A DNA stretch of 64,000 nucleotides from Owenia fusiformis (Eukaryota > Annelida > Polychaeta > Sabellida > Oweniidae), in the NCBI GenBank assembly GCA_903813345.2, contig CAIIXF020000006.1:38903936-38967935 (forward strand). Direction: 5' to 3'. Within the stretch, counting starts at the first letter, position 1. Each line of letters begins with the position of its first letter. The notes beneath the pieces were generated by a model. It saw only the letters and a program-made list of their open reading frames with translations. It had not been told where the DNA came from and searched no databases. The translations under genes were made by a program, and so were the position numbers. Shown piece after piece: positions 18,100 to 30,000 of this stretch.

Positions 18100-21000
18100 C
18101 TGAAAAGACAGACCAAATAGTTTCATTCAGCTGACAAAACATTTTTCTATCACGCAAAATTAACTTCTATATAATATTAATGACTTAAGTGAAACTACAA
18201 TCTCACTCACCAAGTTGGTCTAGAATCATGTTGACCATATCCAGAGCCCCACTGACTTTAGACTTGGAGTCCTGGGCACTGTTCTTGGCCTCCTCTGCCT
18301 TCATTAGGGCCTAAAATGAAATAAGAAGAAGACACACAGCAATGAATATTGTACTTTCAAGAGCAGAATGGCTGCTATGTAATTTACCCACCATGCCCAA
18401 AACCATTTCAGATATATATCTATAAATATTTAAACGTGAATAAATATGTGGATTTTATGAGCTTAAAGGCAGAATCTGATCTATAGGGGGTGACAAAATT
18501 ACAAGCAACATGTATAATTGACCTACCAATCTATTCCTTATAATATCAAATACAATATCTCCCAAAAGATTCACAATATGTTATAAATTGGTGAAGTTAT
18601 TAATGATTCAAAGTGCAAAAATGAGCGAAAAATGTTTAAATTCTCCCAAATAATAAGAATGGTAACCATTCTTATAGAAAAATAATACATTAGTTGTAAA
18701 AATCTTTAGTTTTCCTGGAATAAAGTATGCACTTTTGTGATTTTTAGAAAATAGACATGACAAGGAATGACATGAGCCAAAAATATTCTAAAATTGAAAC
18801 AATTTTTTGTTTAGCCTGCTTGCTATATCTGATTCCCTCTTTAATACTCTGAAGCTTAAAGTATGATTCATTGTGGGACTAAAATCTGCAAAAATTGAAC
18901 ATCTGAGGAAGATGAAATTAGCTTATATGAACTAACCTAGCTTATATGAACTAAACTAGCTTATATGAACTAAACTAGCTTATATGAACTAAACAAGCTT
19001 ATATGAACTAAACTAGCTTATATGAACTAACCTAGCTTATATGAACTAAACTAGCTTATATGAACTAACCTCTTTGGCAAGTTTAGAATCTTTTTCTGCT
19101 TGAGCTTCTAAGGCTTCCAGTCTACGACGTGCAGCATCAACATCACCAACAAGGATATCTGATAAATCATTTAGTTCATTCGCAGTGACCTTTGTTGTCC
19201 CTGCTTCTGTACGTATGACTCCAGCTTCCTGAAATCATATATCATTCATGTCATATACTTAAAACATAAACCTGAAAATAAACTTGAAGACCAGTTGACT
19301 TGGGGACCAGTTGTCTTGGGGACCAGTTGACTTTGGGACCAGTTGACTTGGGAAGAGTTGTCTTGGGGAAGAGTTGTCTTGAGGATGAGTTGTCTTGGGG
19401 AAGACTTGTCTTGGACGCCAGTTGTCATCTTGGGGACCAGTTGTCTTGGGGACCAGTTGTCTTTGGGACCAGTTGACTTGGGAAGAGTTGTCTTGGGGAA
19501 GAGTTGTCTTGGGGATGAGTTGTCTTGGGGAAGACTTGTCTTGGACGCCAGTTGTCATCTTGGGGACAAGTTGTCTTGGGACCAATTGACTATCAAGCTG
19601 GCATCTAATAAGACATTACTGACACAAGATTACAGTAAAACCTGCATATCTAAACACCTCATAATGCCAACTCATTCCCAGTCTCATTTTTTCTATTGGA
19701 CTTTCCTACTTCTTAAACCTTAATAAAAACAACTGAAAATATGTTCACTCTTAGCTGGTCCCACTGATATTGAGATTTCATTTTAACATGAAAGACTATG
19801 ACGTGCATGTAACATGGCACTTTTTAGTTCATACCCATGTAATTTGCACATATGGCACTAAATGGTACTTTTTAATAACTTCTTGTGTCACTTTTTGAGA
19901 TGTTACATTAAGAATGTGGACCATTTTTGAGTGACATCTCACTAGTAAGGAAAATATGGTTCCTCAGTTTTGATTCTTTTAATAATGTATGTACACATAT
20001 AGGGTGTCTCAAAAAATGTACCCAGAGTATATCAACACCATAGACAAACCAATCATTATTTTCAGACATTTTTTGCATGGTCTTGTAGATAAAAGATGAA
20101 AGTTTTTTCCCCTATACACAGTTTTTAAATCAGTTTAGCCTTTTTGATACTTTAACCTGTTACCTTTTACACCAAATATTCAATGTAACCTCATATTTCG
20201 TTGACAGTCTGTACCCTTACTACTACATTGTTCATCACATTTGATATTTCTGGTGGAATGTTTTGATTTCTGTTCGAATGCTGGTCTTAAGTAGTTCTAG
20301 GTCTCTTAGCTTGGGTTTAGCATAAAAATGGTCCTTCAAATAGCCTCAGAGAAAAAAGTATGGGCCGTCAAATATGGTGAATAGGGAGGCCCTCACAAAG
20401 TCTTATAGCCCCCTTGTTTTGGCTACATGACCATGCAAAAAATGTCTGAAAATATTGATTGGTTTATCTGTGCTCTTGATATACTCTTTGGGTACATTTT
20501 TTGAGACACCCTGTATGTATATCAATAAGTATATCTTTAAAACTGTATTCATGACCACAAAAACAAGTGATCACAATGTTTGAGAGCTTCAATATGTAAT
20601 ATGTATACATCCTATTTATATAATAAAGAGGTTTCGCACAATGGGCTATAGCTAAAACATATCCGCCATTTTGCATCTTGTTTTAATTGAACTACTACGC
20701 ATAAATCTGGTGAATGTGGTACATAAGATACGTTGGGCTTCAGATGTGTGAAACCTCTTTTAAATACACCACTTACTTTGGAAGCCTCCTCAGCGATTCT
20801 CTGTGCCTCTTTAGCAAAATCTCTAGCTTTGCGGGCATCAGCTCTGGCTCCACTTAGAGTCTGGTTGGCATCAGATGTTTTTGTCTCAGCATCTTCGATT
20901 AATCCCTCGATGTATGGGATCTTCTTGAGTGCCTCATCTGCTTCTTCTTTGCTTCTCTTCACTTTCTCGTCAAATTCTGAAATTGAAGATTCATAAATAA

Positions 21001-24000
21001 AAGATAAGATGTTTTACCAAAAATGGTGGCCATTTTGAATTGAGTGTCCATATTGATTTTTTTCGATCAGCAAAAATTCTATTCACATGATCTTCTTCGA
21101 ATCAAACATGTATTTAAGCTATCAAAAATGGTGGCCATCTTGAATTTGGCGGCCATCTTTAAAATTCTGATATTCTGTTCTTAGGTCACTTTTGTAACAA
21201 GGCCCTCTGTGCCCTTTCCACACTAAAATTCCTTTTGAACTCCCCCTTACTGGCATCTTGTGTATGCCTTCCACCAGAGTGACACAGCTTGTGTACCCCT
21301 ACTTAGATATATCATTTACACTGGGTGAGGAAATATACAGTAGAGGGGAGAAAAGATCTATCAGCAACATGTCATTTTTGCACAAAAACATTTCATTTTT
21401 CATAAATCCAAATAATCATTCATTTCCATAGTGACACCATGCAAGCCAAAAACATTGATTTAAACAAGGCATCAACATGCAAAATATCACCACCTGCTAT
21501 TTGTTACAGTCACTGAACACCAAAAACCGAACACCATCCACCAAAGTGTTGGAGACTATAAAAACAGTTGTGCATACATTGAGAGGGACAGACAAGAATT
21601 TTTTCAGAGGAAAATTTGATTAAAGAAGAATAAATCAATAAATAGTGGAATGCATGTTAAAGTGAAATAGAACTCACCAAGTAGGGTCTTAAGTGTATTC
21701 TTAGCATCATCAAGTGTCTCCTCGGCACGTTCGACGGCATCACGTCCCTCGCTATATGCAGCATGGGCATCAGCCAATAGCTCATCTGTGATCTAAAAAG
21801 AGGACAAGACATACTACAGTGATATCATACTTTTTATTGAAAAATTCAAAATGGCCACCCAGTAATTTACCCAGCATGCCTGGAATATATCAGTTCTTGG
21901 GCGCACAAAGTCCTCTCTTGCATCTATAAAAATCAAGAATTTCAATGACATGACTTATGTCACGCCTGCCGACGCAGACCCAAGCAGCACAAGACGTTCA
22001 CAATATAGAGCTTTGAAAGGGTGCGATGAAAATATGAAATCATTAAATATATTCAACCTGCGTGAGAGTGTTTAAGTAATATTTGAAATTTGTTTGCACT
22101 AATGGCCTCATAAGGGTGACAATTAAACAATTTAATAAAATGTATATTCATTCAATAAATGTACATTCAATTCAAGTTTATCTACCTGTTGTTGTCTCTC
22201 GGCATCATCAAGGAGTCCTTGAGCCTCTTCTTTCTGAACACTCACATCTTCAATGAGGTCTTTGTACTGGTCGATGAGACGGTCTGCCTCAGCCTTGATA
22301 CGCATTGCCTAAAACATCAGATAAGATACATGTACTTCATTTGTATAGGCATAGAAGTTTCAAAATATTTCTAAGAGAATCCAAGATTCTGCAGCAGTGT
22401 TTCCAATTAATGTTAGCGAAATGAAGATTCCAAAAAACTAGAGAAATAATCAGGTTAAGAATCAATTTAAATAATCTGGACTTATTCTTACTTTAAAACC
22501 ATAAAATGACATGATAATGAATACAAAAAAATGTTTGAACAAAAATACTACAGCACACATGCATACATTATGCCATGCAGTACGCTTAACACATACCTCT
22601 TCTTTGATTTCCTCGGCCTCTGCAACCAGGGCTGGAACATCAATCTCAGGTACGTTGACATCACGAGACTTGGCATAAATGTCAAGGGAGTCTTTATAGG
22701 CATCTTTAGCCTTCTCTCTGGCCTCTTCTGCCTGTTTCATGGTTACATCAAACAGATCCTGAAGGTCTTGGAAACTGGAAGTACAAGAATATGTCACGTC
22801 AGTTACCATGGTTACTATCATTTACTCCTTCAGGTTACCATGGTTCAGGTTACCATGGTTTTTACCTTCTTTGGGAAACGATGGTTAACTACATTCAGGT
22901 AAGTATAGTTATTCATGAAACAATGGTTATTACCTCTTTTAGGTAACCATGGTTATTACCTCCCTTATGTAACCATGGTTATTACCTTCTTAAGGTAACT
23001 ATGGTTATTACCTACTTTAGGTAACTATGGTTATTACCTACTTTAGGTAACCATGGCTATTACTTACCTTCTTGAGGTAACCATTCTACTTATGAACTGC
23101 TGTACACCTAACATAAACACACAAGAAATGCAAACTTACTCTAATCCCAGACCTTCAATCTTTCTTGCGACATCATCTGGAATACCAGGCAGTTGTCTAG
23201 CCAGTCTCAATGCCTCATTGGAGGTGTTGAGTGCATTCTGGGCAGTCATCATGATCGACATGGCCTGCTCTGTTTGCCTATAATAAACAAGACACATTGA
23301 TAAATGAGACAGTGATACAATATACAATTGTTGACCTCTCCAGAGGTCAACCGGCAAAATTGTATACCGAGACTGTAAACCGAGAAACTACTGTTGACAG
23401 AGACCGAAGGTCGAGGTCAACAGTAGTTTCAAGGTTTACAGTCGAGGTATATGATTTTGACGGTTGACCGAATGGAGAGGTCTACAATTGTTTTGTTAGT
23501 CAGAAGAAACTAATAATACACATATAGACGACAGTCATCAATCATGGCTTCATTTCACAACCTTTTCTCCGAACCACGCCAGCAATAATTTTTTAAGAAA
23601 ATCTGAAGACAGTGGTAGTTAAACTCTCTGTTTTTGGCACATAGCAGCGTACTCACAAGTAAATTAATGTTAATTTTTCGTTTCTTTTTGTATTTTTGCT
23701 ATACTTGTCTTCTAGCAAAGTCAAAATATCACTTTCATCAACGTTTACGAAATGTCCATCTACCATGTTTTTTCTGTAAACATTATGACGTCATATTCCC
23801 CATAATTCACAAGTGTAGTACAGTAACATAAGCGGTCAATAATATGATATCCCATGATGCACAGGTGAGGTACAGGCAAAAATGTTGACCACTAATTGAC
23901 CAATCAGATGCGCGTATTTACACTGAGGTACTAACAATACACATTGATAAATGACATAGTGATAAAAGACACATTGATAAAAAATTTAAACTGCAAGTGT

Positions 24001-27000
24001 TCATATTGAGAGGTGTTCACATTACAGAGGTGTTCTTATATACATACTTGTCTGCCTCATCTCTTGCAAGTTTCGCAATTTCAGTCATTCTCTTAGAACC
24101 TTGTCCAGCCTCATCTTCAAGTCTGTCTCTAACTTCTCTCGCCTCTCTGATCGCGTCCTTTCCATCATTCTCGATATATTCCGCAGAGGCCATCAATTTC
24201 TCTTCAGTATCCATTAGGATACGTTCAGCCAATTCAAGTCCTTCCTTTGCCTTTTCGTTGAAATCACGAGCGTCAGTGACGTCATTTGTGATGGAGCCAC
24301 ATCGATCAATTACCATGGCAACCGCATCCTTCAATTTCTGGAGTTCCTCGGCTAGTGGTCCGTCAACCCCTGTAACATCATTAGCATGCTCACTGATGTT
24401 TTAAATTCTTCATATACTTTTGGTAATAAGGGTCAATTCTCAATAAACCTCTAAAATGAAGATCTAATGATTGCTCTTTTCAAAACTCACAGATTTATTC
24501 TAAACTAAACAAATAATGAATAAAATGTCCCATAACTGTTGATTAATAAATGCACTCTATGTGTCTACCAATGAAACTGGCAAGTTTATCAACAATATGG
24601 GAGGACTTCATTATATACAAATTATGGGTCAATGGGCAATTCTAATACATTATTGCTATTTCTTGTGGAGTACTTCACCATATATATCAATGCACACGCT
24701 GCCTCATAATGTCAAAATACAAAACCACAGAATATCATGATTAAAAAAGAATAAAAAAATTGTTTTCATACCAACAGCATTTCTGGCATCTTGCAGAAGT
24801 TCGTCGACTATGATTTGCATTTCCTCCAGCCTCCTTCTGAAATCTGCGTCATCTACTGATGATGGATCTTTGCCGATGTTCTTGATGAGGATGCGAAGTT
24901 CGTTAATTTTGCGTCTGTGTATGTTGACCTTCTCCTGCACAAGACTGTAGCAGGGTGGGCAATCTGATAGAGAAAAACAGAAAAAATATTGTATGAGCTT
25001 CAAAATATTATATTAAGTTAACTAACAAGGCCTACTTCTATAACATTGTTTTTATTCATCAAACTTAGCCCAACAATGGACAATGTACAACAATGGGCAA
25101 TGTACAACAATGGGCAATGTACAACAATGGCCAAATGGACAATACTGTAGACAAAGAGTATTTTATTGAACTTTTTATACAAGTACAAACTCAAATATAA
25201 AATGAGGTATATACCTATACACCTATACAATGAAGTACAGCACTCCAATATACAATGAAGTACAATACTCAACCTATACAATGAAGTACAGCACTCCAAT
25301 ATACAATGAAGTACAATACTCAACCTATACAATGAAGTACAGCACTCAAATATACAATGAAGTACAATACTCAACCTATACAATGAAGTACAGCACTCAA
25401 ATATACAATGAAGTACAATACTCACCTATACAATGAAGTACAGCACTTGAATATACAATGATGTACAGTACTCACCTATACAGCCAGCAGTGATGTTGTA
25501 CTTGTTCTCCTGACATCTGTCACACTTGGGGCCTTCAATGTTGGCCTTACAAGGACACTGGCCACTGAACTCGTCACACTGGAGGTCAAGGGAGCCATCA
25601 GGGTCACACTGACAGGCTGCAATAGTAAAGGAATTATATAATAGGGAATTAATGTGATAATTGGAAATTAACATGAAAGATAGAGAATTAAGAAAGGAAA
25701 AGGGAAATCAACCTGAAAAATATGAAAATGAGGAGTCAATACAAAAACAGGAACCAACTGAAAAACAAGGAATTAACATCAAAGACTGAATAAAGATGTC
25801 TGTTATTTTAAGTGCCTTAAGTGAAACCTTTTGACTACCTGAAGTGACGAGATTTTTTATCATCTCAGAAATGATCTCCAGGAAAATCACTTCTAGAGAT
25901 GATAAAATAATTTTGACTTTGAGACAGGGTAGATGCAAACAACCCACCCACATGTTTTTTCTGAAATGTTTTCCTAATTTTCGACCCCTTCCATCCCTGC
26001 TTTTTTAATTTTTCTTGCATCAATATGTTGCATTTTGACACATAGTTAACCACTTTAAAGGAATAAGTGATTCCTTCAGGGGTTTTAAAGATACCCATTA
26101 TGGGTGACCAAACTTAGCTGAAAGCAATGGGAAAATGGGAAAATAACATGGGAAATATTGTTTTCCACTTTATATAAAAGGAATCATTTATTCCTTTTAA
26201 GGGATTAACTGTGTGTCAAAACGCAACATACTGATGCAAGAAAAAATAAAAAAGCAGGGATGGAAGGGGTTGAAAATCAGGAAAACGTTTCAGAAAAAAC
26301 ATGTGGGTTGGTTGTTTGCATCTACCCTGTCTCAAAGTCGAAATTATTTTATCATCTCTAGAAGTGATTTTCCTGGAGGTAATGCATTCGCCTAACATAT
26401 GCACCTATTAAAATCCACAGGAAATGGCTAAAATCAAACATATGACTGTCCAAAATCTGTTGCACTAACTTCCCTCCTCCTTTTTCACTAAAATTGCTCT
26501 TATTTGAACAATTTTCATCCAATTTACACAAAAATTGTTTTAAAATGTGTAGAAATTATCACTGCCATTTAATTTCACTAGGGTTGAGTATCTAAAATTG
26601 TGTATATAAAATTCTCTGGTTTCAACCGATTTTATAGGCTGTGATTCAAGAGGTTAAAAAATAAATAAATAAATAATAAAAAAAAAAGTTATCATAGTTA
26701 CTTTATGAATCAATATATCCGAATCCTACTTGCACTTAAGAAGTTTTTTATCCATAGTTTGAATTTTAAACACACCTTGGCAACCCTCATTTGAGAATCC
26801 AAAGTATCGAGGTTGGCATGTACCGCACGTCCTACCACCAACGCCATCTTTGCAGTTACACTGGCCAGTCTGAATCTCACAGGAACCATTGTATGAGCCA
26901 ATACGGTCACAGTTGCACCTTTCACAACCTACAAATGGAGAAAAAACAAGGGTGATCTTTGTGTTAATCGTAAAATTCACTCCAAACAGAAAAAATATAT

Positions 27001-30000
27001 AAACTTATGATCTGATTTATTGTCCAGGGGGCCATTAACAGAAACTTCACAAAGTTAAGAATTCGTAAAGTCCATTGTTCTCTAACTGTGACGTCATTAT
27101 ATCCATGGTAACAACAATTGATTTACGAATTCGTAACTTTATGACGTTTCTGTTAATGACCCCCTGGATATTTAAATATTTTTCAGTTCTAACTATATTT
27201 TGTCAAGAATTTTTGAAACTAATCTTAGGTCTAACAAAATCTGAATGGGAAGGAGAATAAAAATCCTTCAGATGTAAATGTTATTATCCATACAGGAGTA
27301 CTGCAATTGCAATATTATATCTATTCAAACTCACCATTATCGCTATCGACATTCCAGTAGCCTTCGCGGCACATATCACATTTGCGTCCAATCACATTGA
27401 ACTTGCACCGACACTGGCCAGTGCCTGACTCACAGAGTAAGGTATCTCCAGGGTTACCAGGCTGGTAGGTACCAGGTGGGTAGCACTCACAAGCTGAAAA
27501 AATGAACATATATGAAGCACAACAGATTATTTTTTAGTATTTCTGGGGTCATATGCTAAAACAGGATACAATTCTCGTTTTATCAATTTTGAGAAAATTC
27601 TGAAATTCCCAGGCACGCCCATGTCCACATTTTGATTTTCCCTGACCATTACAATCCTGTGAAGATCGTAATTTCGGATAGTGAAAGAAAAAAATAAGGT
27701 GTGATGTAATTATTGATAATGGGTCATTACCTTTACATTGTCCTTTAGGAAGACCAAGAGCATCACCATAGTAACCTGGTAGACAAGCATCACAATAGAA
27801 GCCTGCGGTGTTGTAGATACATTTCAAACACTCCCCGGTAGTCCTGCAAAATAGAGCAAACCATTCTTATACTATGTACTAGATATAAATTATTTCTACA
27901 GTGTACTGTATATTTTCCTGAAACCCACAGAAACCTGTTGATAACTAAGGTTAGAATTTAGAATTCACGAGCCTATAATGTGATCTTCATGGTATTTTAA
28001 TTTTGATTAATTTTCTATATTTTTTCATATTTGTATCTTCTCATTCAATAAAATTCTCCCATAAACACATATAATCATCATATGACACTCTCTTTCAAAA
28101 TGCATCTTGCTATTCGACAAAAGCAACTTACGTGTTACAGTTGGCAATGGCGTTGGGATCAATGTTGCCACTACATTGGCACTTTTGGCATGGTCTGCGG
28201 GGTCCATATTTACCCTGGGGGTCTCCAAAGTAACCATCAGCGCAAATTTCACAGTGTAGGCCTAAAATATACAGGGAAATATTAAAAATGCATATACATA
28301 AAATATAGTGGCCAATTTGAATTGAGCAGCCATCTTGAAATATCCTTCTTGAGTAGAGTCCATTGTCCTTTAGGCATCAGCATATAAAATTCAGATAAAG
28401 GAATAGACAGACCGATTCTCTATATCTCTCACTTGAGATAAAAATATAAATTGCTCAAGTCAAATATGTTATTCACAGCTAAGATGAAGCAAGAAATAAA
28501 CCATACCTGCGTATCCTTCCTTGCAGTTAGTACAAGCGACGTCACCATTCATCATCTCCGCGCAGGAGCCACCATCTGGGCAAGGACATTGTTTGCAATC
28601 ATTCTCAGTTCCCGCCAGTGCGTAACCATACCAACCAGGCCTACACCTCTCGCAGTTGTCACCAGCAGTGTTGTGTTGGCAGATACACTTGCCTACAATG
28701 TTAAAAAATGTATGTCACTGGGAACAGATTGAAGTCCTTAAAGGCCCTATGCAAAGTTTAAATGTATGTTTTATCGATTTTTCTGAGCAATGAGGAATCA
28801 GTTTATTTTATTTTTTTTGTTATTTGCATGGCGACTTATCTATTTCGCAAAGCAAACATTTACATAAATTGCTTGCCAATTGCCTTATGGCATTCATTAC
28901 AGGCCAAGCTTACTCACTGGTGTTGACATCACAATGTACTCATACTCATGATGACATCACAATACACTCATACTCACCAGTGTTGACATCACAATCATCT
29001 GAGTGACCATTACAGTTGCATGGGACACATCGGGCATATGGACCACCATTAGGTGGATCACGTCTGTACCCAGGGGCACATGACTCACAGTACTGGCCAA
29101 CATAGCCAGGAGGGCAGGTACATTGCTCTACCCAGGAAGCCTCTTCGCCACCATTACCTCTCTTGGCTGATTCAAGCTCAACATTGTCCAAAAAGCCAAC
29201 ACCTGCAAGGAGAATGATGCAAATCAAGATCTTTGTTCATTAGGGAAGAATGTTCAGATTCTGGATTCAATACTGCATACAAACTGGGAAAACTGCTATA
29301 TTTGAGCTTATTTATAAGCCAGCTTTCATGAATTTCATCACAGTTTAGTAAACTACTAGGGGTCAAACGGTTAACCGTGGTACGCGGTTACGGTTAATGA
29401 TGCTAGGACGGTATTTTCGGTTCATAAATATGAGATTCGGTTCATCCACGGTTCAAGGAAAAATAGAAAAATGAAATTTTTTAGACTTCAATATTCTCTC
29501 TTTCGTTCGACATGAACTTATTCTTCATGTATATGTTCCTTAAAAACATGTTTATAGCAATAGAGAACATTCAATTCTTACCTTAGATATGAAACAGATC
29601 GCTCACAAATCGATAGACAAGTAATTGTTTACATTTTTGTGACATTAAATAGACCGGAAGTTGGACTCGCCAGATTACGCTATTCATACTTGAATCATAG
29701 TACAATATTAATTTTGCTTCGTGGAGTTGTTTTGTCTGTTATAATGAGTTAGTTTTTAATCAATATTATTTAAAAAATACTGCAATTACAGAAATTATAA
29801 CATTACTAATGTCTTTGTTTTAAAACTTGAAACATATTTGTGTTTAAATCTCCCGCACAATCGCAGCGCCATCTGTGCTGATTCAGCTGCTTTGACAGAC
29901 TACAAGAATTGCGAGATTAAATCTCAATTATTGAAATACAAAAGCAACGTTTGGAATTTTTGGGGTTTTCCTATCGTAAATGGGAAATCAGAGGACAATG

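Noticed and set aside
19246-19723. ORFs of 60-126 codons across the GTCTTGGGGA repeat
   Set aside because: Repeat-driven on both strands, inside LAMC1 intron 22, with no homology.
21000-21180. GGTGGCCATTTTGAA repeats as a regulatory island
   Set aside because: The GGCCATTTTGAA phrase recurs in several introns (13020-13800, 21020-21160, 28306-28345) and is most simply a dispersed repeat.
25018-25436. 135-codon minus and 68-codon plus ORFs near LAMC1 exon 15
   Set aside because: They translate the donor-bearing minisatellite (repeats of [16 protein letters not shown] and its complement).
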